DNA of 57,209 bases from NCBI GenBank assembly GCA_013138975.1, contig WTBR01000039.1, forward strand, positions 1-57,209, read 5' to 3'. Below are positions 9,522 to 19,348 of this stretch, piece by piece. The position numbers and the translations under genes were made by a program. The notes below the pieces were generated by a model, which saw only the letters and a program-made list of their open reading frames with translations, was not told where the DNA came from and did no database searches. The stretch comes from Bacteroidales bacterium (GTDB lineage Bacteria; Bacteroidota; Bacteroidia; Bacteroidales; UBA12077). Within the stretch, counting starts at the first letter, position 1; the number at the start of each line of letters is the position of its first letter.

Positions 9522-10994
9522 ATGAAAGTTTTAAAATCACTCATATACATTGTTTTAATTACATTCTTTCTAAATAGTTGTAGCGAAGATTATTTAGATC
9601 AACCTGTATTGATTGATAATGTAATTGCAAATTTCTATAAAACAGAAGCCGATGCTAATTTAGCTGTAATATCAGCTTATGACCCTTTACAATGGGAAAT
9701 AAAGGAAGATGTTTATTTTTGTGAATGGAATATTGGCGATATATGTTCCGACGATGCCATAAAGGGAGGTGAAAATGCTGGTGATCAGCCTTATACTGCT
9801 GATATTGAAAAGTTTGATGCAAATTCGAGTAATGAACTAGTATTAATGACATGGAAATACATGTATATTGCCATTGTAAGATGCAATTTAGTAACAGACA
9901 ATGTTATAGATATTCCTGTTTCAGAGTTTGCTGATCCGGCAACTAAAGATCGAATAATTGCAGAAGCCAAATTTTTAAGAGCATATTATTATTTTAGATT
10001 AATTAAGGTTTTTGGAGGCGTTCCATTATTAACAACTGTACATTCTCCATACGATGATTACGTACCAAGATCAACAACGGAAGAAACTTGGGCATTAATT
10101 GAAAAAGATTTATCAGAAGCTATACCTCATTTACCTTTAAAAACAGATGTACTTCTAACTGAACTTGGAAGAGTAACACAGGGAGCAGCAAAAGCTTTTT
10201 TGGTAAAAGCTTACGTATTTCAAGAAAAATGGTCATTGGCAGAACTACTTGCAAACGAAATTATCCTTTCAGGAGAATATGACCTTGATCTGAGCTATTC
10301 AAACGTTTTTAGTTTAAGTGCAGAAAATGGTATTGGATCTATTTTTGAAATACAGTACATGGAAGAAGGTACAAGCGATTGGCCATCAACACGCGGATCG
10401 CTCATAAGTAAACTTCAAGAATCAAGAAGCGGATGGGGATGGGGAATGAATCGCCCTACAGCAGATTTAATTGCAGAATTTGAAACTGGAGATCCAAGAC
10501 TTGATGCTACAGTATATTCTGATGCCAGTGGATATTTAGGTAATTTTAATCATCCGAAAAAGTATGTTTTAGCCTCAGCAGATAGACCAAATCACCCAAC
10601 AAGAGGACCTTTAAATATTCGAGTATTCAGATATGCCGATTTACTTTTATTACACGCCGAAGCAGCCTATCATAATTCCAATGAAATTGGCGCTCGCGAA
10701 TCAGTAAATAAAGTAAGAGAAAGAGCCAGAGGAGGCAACTCTACAATATTACCATATCTTACGACTACAACTACAGGTAATGATTTACTACTTGCAATTT
10801 GGCACGAGCGAAGGGTTGAACTTGGAATGGAAGGACATCGTTTCTTTGATTTAGTGAGGCAAAAAAGGGCTTCTGAAGTTATGCAAGCTTTTGGAGAAAC
10901 AAATTTTGTAAAAGGAATTCATGAGCTTTTCCCTGTTCCTGAAGCAGAGATTTTGCTTTCAGGTGGAGTGTTAGAACAAAATTTTGGATATTAA
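9522..10994 (+). CDS. susD: SusD/RagB-family surface glycan-binding lipoprotein
   Basis: This is a 490-residue lipoprotein with a lipobox ending at Cys20 (FFLNSC). The body shows the SusD layout: N-terminal helices with tetratricopeptide-like pairs (AEAKFLRAYYYFRLIKVFGG, then VPLLTT) and the C-terminal RagB/SusD motif (RVFRYADLLLLHAEAAY, then WHERRVELGMEGHRFFDLVR). It is the lid of the SusC transporter and helps capture oligosaccharide at the cell surface. It lies 10 bp after susC and is certainly co-transcribed. Substrate assignment to laminarin-type glucan rests on neighbours, not on residues in this protein. Confidence 0.95.
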   Translation: MKVLKSLIYIVLITFFLNSCSEDYLDQPVLIDNVIANFYKTEADANLAVISAYDPLQWEIKEDVYFCEWNIGDICSDDAIKGGENAGDQPYTADIEKFDANSSNELVLMTWKYMYIAIVRCNLVTDNVIDIPVSEFADPATKDRIIAEAKFLRAYYYFRLIKVFGGVPLLTTVHSPYDDYVPRSTTEETWALIEKDLSEAIPHLPLKTDVLLTELGRVTQGAAKAFLVKAYVFQEKWSLAELLANEIILSGEYDLDLSYSNVFSLSAENGIGSIFEIQYMEEGTSDWPSTRGSLISKLQESRSGWGWGMNRPTADLIAEFETGDPRLDATVYSDASGYLGNFNHPKKYVLASADRPNHPTRGPLNIRVFRYADLLLLHAEAAYHNSNEIGARESVNKVRERARGGNSTILPYLTTTTTGNDLLLAIWHERRVELGMEGHRFFDLVRQKRASEVMQAFGETNFVKGIHELFPVPEAEILLSGGVLEQNFGY

Positions 10995-11036
10995 TAATTA
11001 TAAATTAAACTACTAACTTAACAAAAATCAAAAATC

Positions 11037-12533
11037 ATGAAAAAACTAAGCTTTTATCTATTGTCAATGCTAATGTTTTCTTTGGCATTTATGTCTTGTT
11101 CAGACGATGAAGATCCTGAACCAAAACCGATAGCAAGATTTACTGCTACAGTTGATACATTTAATCCATTGTTATATGTATTTACTAATGATTCTGAAAA
11201 TGCAGAAACTTATTCTTGGGACTTTGGTGATGCAAGTACTGCTTCAACTGAGACAAGTCCTTCTTACACTTATGCAGAAGCAGGAGACTATACTGTTATT
11301 TTAACTGCAACAGGACCTGGTGGAGAAACTACAAGTACTAAAGTTATAACTGTTTCGGCGTTTACCCTAAATCAATTCTTAGGTGGCACTGATGCTGAAG
11401 GAAAAATATGGTATCAGCAATTTGATAAACTTATTGACATGGTAAATCCTAGCAATCCGGGAGAATGGTGGTACGGTTGGAATTCATTACCAACAGTTGC
11501 TCAACGAAATGCTGTTCGTAATCAGGAATATATCTTCAAAGCAGATGGTTCTTTCGAATTTAAAACGAATGGTTTTACAGTAAGACCTAAAGGTAGTGGT
11601 TTTACAACTCCATTTTTATGGGATTCAGGAGATGAGCAGGTTTATGCTGATTCAGAAAGCTGGGACGGTCAGGATGGAAATGATCTAAGCACTTGGGGTA
11701 ACAATGCAAACTTAACATTTACTGTTGGTGATGCAGAAAAATATTCAACTTGTAGTAATAGAATAACAATAACAGGAAAAGGTGGTCATATTGGACCAAT
11801 GGATACAGGTACAGAACTTGTTGTTGACGAACCTGCAGAAAGTGTTTTTTATGAAATTCTACGTTATGGTGATGGTGATGATCAGCCTGATACATTGGTG
11901 CTTTACACTCCTTGGGCAGGAAACGATTTAGGACCAGGAGCAACAAGGCCAGGTCTTGGAGTTATTACATTGGTTTCTTACAAAAGTGCAGATCAAAAAC
12001 CTGCCGATGAAGAAGAAGAAGAAGGAAAACCATTAGAAGCAAATGATATTTATGATACTTTTGATGCAGATGGTTCTATGACTTGGTTAATGGATGACAC
12101 AGGACAGGGAGATATTTTAGATGAGAGCTTTGACAATCCTTCTACTACTGGTATAAATGCAAGTGCAAAAGTTGCTAAATATTATAAAGCAGGAAGCTAC
12201 CAATACACAAATGCACAATTTGGGCTAGATTATAGAATGAATCTTGCTACAAGAAATGTATTTAAAATGAAAGTTTATTATGCGGCCGGTTCAGGTGGCA
12301 CCAAGAAAGTTGCAATGAAACTTCAAAACTCATTAATGGGTGGTACTGCATGGGAAACAGAAACTGTAGTTACTCAAGATATAACTACTGAAGATGCTTG
12401 GGAAGAAATTACATTTGATTTTTCCGGTGTTTCAACAAATACAGATTACGATCAAATAATTGTTCAGTTTGGTAGTGGTGATGCAGGAGCTCCTGCAGGT
12501 ACATTCTATTTTGACGAATTAGATTTGCAATAA
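11037..12533 (+). CDS. PKD-domain surface glycan-binding lipoprotein (SusE-like position)
   Basis: This 498-residue lipoprotein has a lipobox at Cys21 (LAFMSC) followed by an acidic stretch that may promote surface exposure. A PKD domain covers about 33-106 (TYSWDFGDAS, then SYTYAEAGDYTVILTATGPG). A middle region of about 110-320 is rich in Trp and Gly (EWWYGWNSLP), then a Glu-rich linker at about 325, and a C-terminal jelly-roll resembling a carbohydrate-binding module (about 340-498, ending FYFDELDLQ). PKD-containing proteins right after SusCD are typical of marine laminarin loci, where they bind glucan at the surface. No catalytic motif was seen, so a binding role is inferred. Confidence 0.85.
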   Translation: MKKLSFYLLSMLMFSLAFMSCSDDEDPEPKPIARFTATVDTFNPLLYVFTNDSENAETYSWDFGDASTASTETSPSYTYAEAGDYTVILTATGPGGETTSTKVITVSAFTLNQFLGGTDAEGKIWYQQFDKLIDMVNPSNPGEWWYGWNSLPTVAQRNAVRNQEYIFKADGSFEFKTNGFTVRPKGSGFTTPFLWDSGDEQVYADSESWDGQDGNDLSTWGNNANLTFTVGDAEKYSTCSNRITITGKGGHIGPMDTGTELVVDEPAESVFYEILRYGDGDDQPDTLVLYTPWAGNDLGPGATRPGLGVITLVSYKSADQKPADEEEEEGKPLEANDIYDTFDADGSMTWLMDDTGQGDILDESFDNPSTTGINASAKVAKYYKAGSYQYTNAQFGLDYRMNLATRNVFKMKVYYAAGSGGTKKVAMKLQNSLMGGTAWETETVVTQDITTEDAWEEITFDFSGVSTNTDYDQIIVQFGSGDAGAPAGTFYFDELDLQ

Positions 12534-12546
12534 TAAATTTATATTT

Positions 12547-12679
12547 ATGAGGCTGTCCAAAAAGACCAATTAGTTGTCATTCTGAGCCTGTCGAAGAATC
12601 CATTTGATTATTAATGTGATATCTCGACAGGCTCAATATGACATTTCCTATAGAAGATTTACTTTTAGGACAGCCTCAT
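12547..12679. repeat. 133-bp inverted-repeat element with nested palindrome
   Basis: Near-perfect terminal inverted repeats ATGAGGCTGTCCAAAA (12547-12562) and TTTTAGGACAGCCTCAT (12663-12679) enclose a second inverted pair, TGTCATTCTGAGCCTGTCGA against TCGACAGGCTCAATATGACA. The element can fold into one long hairpin. It lies 13 bp after the PKD-lipoprotein stop and before the GH16 gene. There it may end or process the susCD-PKD transcript. There is no transposase inside, so it is a non-autonomous element. Confidence 0.75.
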
Positions 12680-12749
12680 CTTTACTTATTTTGGCATAAA
12701 CGAGTTAATAAATTTGTAAGCTCTAATTTCTCTATACAATAACCCTGTT

Positions 12750-14108
12750 ATGAAAAAAACAACCTTACTGTTTCTTTTATTATTATTTGTTATTTCTGTA
12801 TCTGCACAAACTAAATCACTGGTATGGTCAGATGAATTTAACGGTAGCTCTATTAGTTCCACTTATTGGGATTATGATTTGGGCAATGGAACAGGTGGTT
12901 GGGGTAACCAAGAATTGCAATACTATACAAGTAGATCTGAAAATGCCAAAGTACAAGACGGGAATCTTATTATTACGGCCAAAAAAGAAAGCTATAGCGG
13001 TTTTGATTATACTTCAGCCAGATTAGTTACAAGAAATAAAGTGTCGTGGAAATATGGACGAATTGAGGTAAGAGCGAATTTGCCCGGAGGAACAGGAATT
13101 TGGCCTGCCGTATGGATGTTACCTGAAGTATGGAATTATGGGAACGAGAGTTGGCCTGATAATGGCGAAATCGACATAATGGAGTATGTGGGATATGATC
13201 CGGGAGTTATAAATGCATCTTTACATAATCATAATAATTCAGGATCAAATTCTATAACACACACAATAAATATTTCTGATGTAGAAGATAATTTTCACGT
13301 TTATGCTTTGGAGTGGAGTGAGAATAAAATTGAAATGTTTGTTGATGATACAAAATATTTCACTTACAATAATCCGGGAACAGGATGGGAAGCTTGGCCC
13401 TGGGATAAAGAATTTCATTTATTAATAAACATTGCTGTAGGAGGAGCTTGGGGTGGAGCAGAGGGTGTTGATGATGAAATTTTTCCGCAAACCATGGAAA
13501 TTGATTATGTAAAAGTATATGATTTATCAGTGGGGGCTGAAGAATTAATTCTGGAAAGTGCAAGCATAGATACTAATCAAGTTGAAATTAATTTAGATTT
13601 TAATATTGATATGGCGACTCCCTTAAATCAAAATAATAGTTTTGAAGTTCTTGTAAATAATGTTGATTTATATGAAGTAGACTCGGTTTACGTTGATCCT
13701 GTTAATCCCCAAAAAATTAAAATTAAAGTTAAAGAAACTTTTATAAACGGTGATGTTGTTTCTTTGAATTATACTCCCGGTAATATTCAATCTTTATCGG
13801 GTATAGCTTTAGAAGCCTTTCAAGGGAAACTTGTAAATAATACAATTACAGGTTTTTCAGGTAAATTTAAAATATATATAAATTCAATATATCCGAATCC
13901 TTTTACCAATAATTTATTTATAAATTCTGACAATAATATTGAATCCATTGAGGTATTTGATATTACAGGAAATACAGTTTACAAAAATACAATTGTTAAT
14001 AGCGTTAATATTAGTACATCTGATTGGAAGCCAGGTGTATTTTTCATTAAAATAAATACTAAAAATAAAAAAAACTATACTGTAAAAATGCTTAAAATCA
14101 ATTATTAA
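12750..14108 (+). CDS. GH16 endo-beta-1,3-glucanase (laminarinase) with Por secretion tail
   Basis: The 452-residue secreted enzyme has a signal peptide (1-20) and a GH16 jelly-roll catalytic domain (about 24-258). It carries the family motif GEIDIMEYVG, with Glu140 as nucleophile, Asp142 and Glu145 as acid/base, the order expected of beta-1,3-glucanases. WSDEFNG and WPAVWMLPE are further GH16 marks. An Ig/SwmB-like module follows (about 262-365). The C-terminus (about 375-452; SIYPNPFTNNLFI, WKPGVFFIKI, YTVKMLKINY) is a type A sorting tail for type IX secretion, so the enzyme should be released to or anchored on the cell surface. It makes oligosaccharides for SusCD. A TAAATTTG at 12709-12716 may be a -7 box for a separate promoter. 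Confidence 0.93.
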   Translation: MKKTTLLFLLLLFVISVSAQTKSLVWSDEFNGSSISSTYWDYDLGNGTGGWGNQELQYYTSRSENAKVQDGNLIITAKKESYSGFDYTSARLVTRNKVSWKYGRIEVRANLPGGTGIWPAVWMLPEVWNYGNESWPDNGEIDIMEYVGYDPGVINASLHNHNNSGSNSITHTINISDVEDNFHVYALEWSENKIEMFVDDTKYFTYNNPGTGWEAWPWDKEFHLLINIAVGGAWGGAEGVDDEIFPQTMEIDYVKVYDLSVGAEELILESASIDTNQVEINLDFNIDMATPLNQNNSFEVLVNNVDLYEVDSVYVDPVNPQKIKIKVKETFINGDVVSLNYTPGNIQSLSGIALEAFQGKLVNNTITGFSGKFKIYINSIYPNPFTNNLFINSDNNIESIEVFDITGNTVYKNTIVNSVNISTSDWKPGVFFIKINTKNKKNYTVKMLKINY

Positions 14109-14195
14109 TTATTTGATTTTTAAAATACAGATGCTCAACCCGAGCTAATAAAATTAATCTTCGGGGATAACTTACTTGATTGAACAATAAATAAT

Positions 14196-16430
14196 ATGAG
14201 ATATTTTTTCCAGATAGTATTAATTCTAGTTATAATGATCTCATTTTCCTGTAAATCAAGGCTTAAAGAGGATAGTAAAATTGATAAGCTTGTTCAACAA
14301 ATGACCTTAGAAGAAAAGATAGGTCAAATGAACCAAGTCATGAATTTTATTGACACAATGCCTATTGATCCTTATTTCTACAATTTAATTCAAGAAGGCA
14401 AAATAGGTTCCGTTTTAAATGCATACTCTCCAGAGATGATTAAAGAAATGCAGCGTATTGCGGTTGAAGAGAGCAGGTTAGGAATTCCATTATTAGTGGG
14501 GCGTGATGTAATTCATGGTTATCGAACAATATTTCCTGTTAATATTGGATTGGCAGCAACTTTTAATACGGAATTAGTAAAAGAAATCGCAAAAATAGCT
14601 GCAATAGAAGCAAGATCCGAAGGTGTGAACTGGACATTTGCTCCAATGATGGATATTTCAAGAGATCCGCGATGGGGAAGAATGGTAGAAAGTTGTGGAG
14701 AAGATCCTTATGTAGCAGAGCAAATGGCAATAGCAAGCATTAGAGGATTTCAAGGAAAAAATGGCTTTAATAGTAATAGCATTGCAGCAACAGCAAAACA
14801 TTATGTAGGTTATGGCGCTGCAATTGGTGGTCGCGATTACAATACCACATTAATTCCAGAAGCAGAATTAAGAAACGTTTATTTACGTCCATTTAAAGCC
14901 GCAGTTAATGAAAATGTTGCAACAGTAATGGCAGGTTTTAATGAGTTAAATGGAGTGCCAACTAGCGGTAATATCCATACAATAAGAGATATCCTGAAAA
15001 ATGAATGGGGTTTTAAAGGATTTGTTGTTAGTGATTGGGCTTCCATTAAAAATTTAGAAGTTCATGCTTATGCAAAAGATAGTAGTGATGCTACAATAAA
15101 AGCCTTACAAGCAGGAGTAGATATGGATATGTGCAGCCTCTACTATTTAGATAAAATTAAAGAACTCGTATTAAAAGGAAGCCTTAGTGAAGAATTAATA
15201 GATGATGCAGTAAGGAGAATACTAAAGATAAAATTTGAACTAGGCCTTTTTGAAAACCCATATGCTAATAAAGACAATAAACTTATAACAGAACAAGCTT
15301 TAGACATAGCAAAAAAAGCTGTAATTCAAAGTACAGTCCTGCTTCAAAATAAAAATAAGATCTTACCATTATCAAAAGATATTAATAAAGTTGCAGTAAT
15401 TGGGCCACTTGCAGATGCACCATACGAGCAAATGGGCACATGGGTTTTTGATGGGAAAAGTGAAAATACGGTTACACCTTTAAAGGCATTAAGGGAGTAT
15501 TTAGGTAATAAAAAAATTAATTATGCTCCCGGATTAAAAATAAGTAGAACAAGAGATAAAAAAGCTTTTGCAGATGCCATAAAAGCAGCAAAAAATTCAG
15601 ATGTTGTTTTACTATTTATGGGCGATGAATCAATTTTAACCGGCGAAGCTCACTGCAGAGCAAAACTTACACTTCCCGGATACCAGAACGAATTAATTAC
15701 AGAAATAAGTAAACTGGGTAAGCCCACAGTTTTAGTGATAATGTCAGGTATAATTCATATGATTGAACCATACTTAGAACAAGTAGATGCTTTACTTTAT
15801 GGATGGCATCCGGGCACAATGGGAGGACCCGGATATGTTGATTTGTTATTTGGCTTAGAATCTCCTTCCGGGAAATTACCAATGACTTTCCCTCGCACAG
15901 AAGGACAAATCCCAATTTACTATAATCACAACAATACAGGACATCCCGCATCCGATGAATCATGGGTAAGAATGTACGATATACCCCTTAAGGCATGGCA
16001 AACCTCATTAGGAAACACAAATCATTACTTAGATTATGGTTTTGAGCCATTATTTGAGTTTGGGTTTGGTTTATCCTATACTGAGTTTAATTATAGCGAT
16101 ATTAAACTTTCAAAAGAAACAATATCATTAGATGATTCATTAATTATTACAGCCAGAATTAAAAATATTGGAGGATTTAAGGCCGAAGATGTAGCTCAAC
16201 TTTATATTCGTGATTTAGTTGGAGATATTGTAAGACCGGTTAAAGAACTTAAAGGTTTTCAGAGAATTAGTCTAAATCCCGGAGAGGAAAAAATAGTAGA
16301 ATTTATTTTATATCCAAAGGATTTAGAATTCCATAATGGAAAAAAATGGCTTATTGAGCCAGGCGATTTTCATGTTTGGATAGGAAACAGTTCAAAAGCT
16401 ACATTAATGTCAAAATTTGAATTAAAATAA
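14196..16430 (+). CDS. GH3 beta-glucosidase lipoprotein
   Basis: This 744-residue lipoprotein (Cys19 in MISFSC) has the full GH3 layout: an N-terminal TIM barrel with the nucleophile Asp280 in GFVVSDWAS, an alpha/beta sandwich with Glu484 in LTGEAHCRA (a candidate acid/base region), and a C-terminal fibronectin-III-like domain (about 650-744, ARIKNIGGFKAEDVAQLYI). It probably removes terminal glucose from short beta-1,3 (and perhaps beta-1,6) gluco-oligosaccharides in the periplasm. The neighbours are GH16 upstream and an MFS sugar porter 6 bp downstream, so the hydrolysis product and its importer are coupled in one operon. Confidence 0.93.
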   Translation: MRYFFQIVLILVIMISFSCKSRLKEDSKIDKLVQQMTLEEKIGQMNQVMNFIDTMPIDPYFYNLIQEGKIGSVLNAYSPEMIKEMQRIAVEESRLGIPLLVGRDVIHGYRTIFPVNIGLAATFNTELVKEIAKIAAIEARSEGVNWTFAPMMDISRDPRWGRMVESCGEDPYVAEQMAIASIRGFQGKNGFNSNSIAATAKHYVGYGAAIGGRDYNTTLIPEAELRNVYLRPFKAAVNENVATVMAGFNELNGVPTSGNIHTIRDILKNEWGFKGFVVSDWASIKNLEVHAYAKDSSDATIKALQAGVDMDMCSLYYLDKIKELVLKGSLSEELIDDAVRRILKIKFELGLFENPYANKDNKLITEQALDIAKKAVIQSTVLLQNKNKILPLSKDINKVAVIGPLADAPYEQMGTWVFDGKSENTVTPLKALREYLGNKKINYAPGLKISRTRDKKAFADAIKAAKNSDVVLLFMGDESILTGEAHCRAKLTLPGYQNELITEISKLGKPTVLVIMSGIIHMIEPYLEQVDALLYGWHPGTMGGPGYVDLLFGLESPSGKLPMTFPRTEGQIPIYYNHNNTGHPASDESWVRMYDIPLKAWQTSLGNTNHYLDYGFEPLFEFGFGLSYTEFNYSDIKLSKETISLDDSLIITARIKNIGGFKAEDVAQLYIRDLVGDIVRPVKELKGFQRISLNPGEEKIVEFILYPKDLEFHNGKKWLIEPGDFHVWIGNSSKATLMSKFELK

Positions 16431-16436
16431 TAATAG

Positions 16437-17993
16437 ATGAATAAAATATATACAATTCGTATTGCACTTATCGTTGCTCTGGGTGGTTTTTTAATGGGAT
16501 TTGATGCTTCTGTAATTTCAGGAGTAGTGCGCTTTATAGAACCATATTTTGAATTAACAAAAATACAATTGGGTTGGGCTGTAGCTTGTTTAACATTAGT
16601 TGCCACAATAACCATGTTTTTTGTAGGGCCTATTAGTGATAGAATAGGAAGAAAAAAAACCTTGTCATATGCAGCAATACTTTTTGCAATATCTGCTATT
16701 TCTTCAGCCTTGGCTACCGATTTTTGGTTTTTTATAATTGCACGTATGATCGGAGGAATAGGTGTTGGGGCATCTTTAATTATAGCACCAATGTATATAG
16801 CTGAAATTTCACCGCCAAAACTTAGAGGCAGATTAGTTTCATTCAATCAATTGAATATTGTACTCGGAATATCTGTTGCTTTCTTTTCGAATTATATCAT
16901 TTTAAAATTAAGTGCTTCGGAAGTCGCTTGGATAAAAACATTTCAACTTGATAGTAATGCATGGCGATATATGCTCGGTATTGAAGCCATTCCTGCCATA
17001 TTTTATTTTGCATTCTTGTTTTTTGTTCCACGTAGCCCTCGTTGGTTAGCTTTAAAAGGATTTGAAGATATGGCGCTTGTAATAATGAAAAAAGCAAGCG
17101 GAGAAGAAATTGCTATTGCAGAGTTTAAAGCCGTAAAGGAAAGCTTAAAAAAAGATTCAAAAAAAGATAAGCCACATATAAAAGAACTATTTAAGCCAGC
17201 AATGAAACTGGTAATGATTATCGGAATTGTAATTGCCATAACGCAGCAAATAACAGGTATTAATGCAGTATTCTTTTATGCACCAATGATTTTTGAACAA
17301 TCAGGAGTTGGACTCGACGCTTCATTTTCACAAGCAATTCTGGTAGGTATAACTAATCTTGTTTTTACTATCGTAGCAATCTGGTTAATCGATAGAATTG
17401 GTAGAAAACCACTACTTATGATTGGAATTTCCGGAATTGTTATTTCAATGTTCGTAATTGGTATGGCATTTAAAACAGCTACCTATAGCCTAAATTCAGA
17501 AAAAATAGTCGAGCTGAATGAAGTTGTTCAAAATCAGAAAATATATCAACTGGAAAATAAGCAATTCGAAAGTGATCTTGAATTTAGAAAAGAAGTTCAA
17601 GCAGTATTTGGAAATGAATTAAATGAAGAAATAGAAACATTACTGATTACAAATGCTATAAATATTAATCCAATGATGGTTCTATTTGGGATAATTGCAT
17701 TTGTAGCATCATTTGCATGTTCCTTAGGGCCGGTAATGTGGGTTTTATTTTCCGAACTATTTCCAAATCGACTTCGTGGTTTAGCAATATCATTTGCAGG
17801 AACAATAAATTCAGGTTTTAGCTTTCTTGTACAACTGGTATTTCCTTGGGAACTTGCTAACATTGGGAACTCAAATACTTTTTTCTTTTATGGTGCTTTC
17901 GCAGTATTTGGTTTAATTATATTAAAAATTTATTTGCCTGAAACCAAAGGAAAATCACTGGAGGAATTGGAGAAAATCTTAGTAAAAAGTTAA
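16437..17993 (+). CDS. MFS sugar:proton symporter (sugar porter family)
   Basis: This 518-residue inner-membrane protein has about 12 predicted helices and clear sugar-porter marks: GFDASVISG in helix 1, DRIGRKKTL in loop 2-3, VPRSPRWL before the central loop, TQQITGINAVFFYAP in helix 7, DRIGRKPLL in loop 8-9 and LPETKGKSLEELE at the end. An unusual 60-residue hydrophilic insertion (about 345-405) sits between helices 9 and 10. It probably imports glucose released by the GH3 enzyme, whose gene ends 6 bp before. The next gene begins 5 bp after. Substrate is inferred from context. Confidence 0.9.
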   Translation: MNKIYTIRIALIVALGGFLMGFDASVISGVVRFIEPYFELTKIQLGWAVACLTLVATITMFFVGPISDRIGRKKTLSYAAILFAISAISSALATDFWFFIIARMIGGIGVGASLIIAPMYIAEISPPKLRGRLVSFNQLNIVLGISVAFFSNYIILKLSASEVAWIKTFQLDSNAWRYMLGIEAIPAIFYFAFLFFVPRSPRWLALKGFEDMALVIMKKASGEEIAIAEFKAVKESLKKDSKKDKPHIKELFKPAMKLVMIIGIVIAITQQITGINAVFFYAPMIFEQSGVGLDASFSQAILVGITNLVFTIVAIWLIDRIGRKPLLMIGISGIVISMFVIGMAFKTATYSLNSEKIVELNEVVQNQKIYQLENKQFESDLEFRKEVQAVFGNELNEEIETLLITNAININPMMVLFGIIAFVASFACSLGPVMWVLFSELFPNRLRGLAISFAGTINSGFSFLVQLVFPWELANIGNSNTFFFYGAFAVFGLIILKIYLPETKGKSLEELEKILVKS

Positions 17994-17998
17994 TCAAT

Positions 17999-19315
17999 AT
18001 GAATATGTTAAGAGTTTTTATATTACTGATCATTATAAGTATTTCATCTTGTACAAGTGAAACAAACAAAGAGAATAGTAAATCTGATTTAAAACCAATA
18101 AAGGTGGAGCTTATACAGGAAGATGGAAATTACCAACTTTATCGTGATAATAAACCGTATTTCATTGCCGGTGCCGGAACGGAGTTAGAAAGAATTCCTT
18201 TTTTAGCACAATGTGGAGCTAATTCAGCCAGATCATGGAGCACTGAAATGGATGATTATACAGCAAAAGAATTTCTTGATTTAGCACAAAAACATAACTT
18301 AACAGTTACCATGGGCTTAGATGTAAAAAAGGAAAGAAAAGGATTTGATTATAACGATCCCATTGCAGTAAAAAAACAATTTGAATACATTAAAAAAGAA
18401 GTTTTAAAATATAAAGATCACCCGGCACTAATTGTTTGGGGCATAGGCAATGAACTAAATCTAAACTATAACAATCCAAAAGTTTGGGATGCAGTAAACG
18501 ATATAGCAAAAATGATTCATGAGATTGATCCTAATCATCCAACAACAACTATGCTAGCAGGTATTAAAAAATATGATGTAGATGAGATTGCAAAACGCTG
18601 CCCGGAACTTGATTTTCTGAGTATTCAAATGTATGGAGACCTTCCAAATCTTCAGCTAAGAATTAAAGAAAGTGGATACGAAGGTCCTTATATTGTTTCT
18701 GAATGGGGAGCAACAGGACATTGGGAAGTTGCAAGAACTTCATGGGATACACCAATTGAACAAACAAGTAAAGAAAAAGCTGATTCATACACACATCGAT
18801 ATAAAGCTGCAATAGAATCTGATTCGCTGCATTGCTTGGGTTCCTATGTTTTTTATTGGGGACAAAAACAAGAGCGAACACCAACATGGTATGGATTATT
18901 TACCGAAGATGGAAAACCTACAGAGACTATTGATGCAATGTATCATATATGGAAAGATGAATGGCCTGAAAATAGAGCACCACAATTAGATTCCATGTTT
19001 TTGAATGGTTTATCAGCATTTGATAATGTGAAATTGGAAAAATCACAAACTTATAATGCAGAAGTATTTATTCATAATTATGAAAATGATTCACTTAGAT
19101 ATAACTGGGAAATTATGTATGAAAGTACGGATCTTGGTATTGGAGGAGATCATGAAAACAAGCCTGAAATCCTTGAAGGATTAATTACTAATTTTAATAA
19201 AAGTAAGATTGTGATTAAAACACCCGATGAAAAAGGTGCGTTTCGATTATTTGTTTATGTTTTTGATGATCAGGACAAAGTAGCAACAGCAAATATTCCG
19301 TTTTACCTTAATTAG
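17999..19315 (+). CDS. GH158-like endo-beta-1,3-glucanase lipoprotein (clan GH-A)
   Basis: This 438-residue lipoprotein (Cys18, ISISSC) consists of a TIM barrel (about 45-330) and a C-terminal Ig-like domain (about 345-438). Clan GH-A catalytic glutamates are visible: Glu152 in WGIGNELN as acid/base and Glu235 in IVSEWGATGHWE as nucleophile. Other barrel marks are FIAGAGTELE and NSARSWST. The size, domain order and 83-residue gap between the two glutamates fit GH158, a family first described from a Bacteroides laminarin locus. A GH2-like or GH5-like relative cannot be excluded by eye. It likely cuts imported beta-1,3-glucan oligosaccharides in the periplasm. It sits between a sugar porter and the phosphorylase. 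Confidence 0.75.
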   Translation: MNMLRVFILLIIISISSCTSETNKENSKSDLKPIKVELIQEDGNYQLYRDNKPYFIAGAGTELERIPFLAQCGANSARSWSTEMDDYTAKEFLDLAQKHNLTVTMGLDVKKERKGFDYNDPIAVKKQFEYIKKEVLKYKDHPALIVWGIGNELNLNYNNPKVWDAVNDIAKMIHEIDPNHPTTTMLAGIKKYDVDEIAKRCPELDFLSIQMYGDLPNLQLRIKESGYEGPYIVSEWGATGHWEVARTSWDTPIEQTSKEKADSYTHRYKAAIESDSLHCLGSYVFYWGQKQERTPTWYGLFTEDGKPTETIDAMYHIWKDEWPENRAPQLDSMFLNGLSAFDNVKLEKSQTYNAEVFIHNYENDSLRYNWEIMYESTDLGIGGDHENKPEILEGLITNFNKSKIVIKTPDEKGAFRLFVYVFDDQDKVATANIPFYLN

Positions 19316-19348
19316 AGTCTGTCTCTATTATAACAAATTGTTATTCAA

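Noticed and set aside
11719..11946. 75-residue minus-strand open frame rich in His and Leu
   Set aside because: It is antisense to the PKD lipoprotein gene; its composition reflects codon bias of the opposite strand.
14109..14195. Rho-independent terminator between GH16 and GH3
   Set aside because: Only a weak CCCGA/TCGGG pairing was found, and no T-run follows it.
16370..16846. 158-residue minus-strand open frame
   Set aside because: It overlaps the GH3 end and the sugar porter gene, both strongly supported, and its sequence matches no known family.
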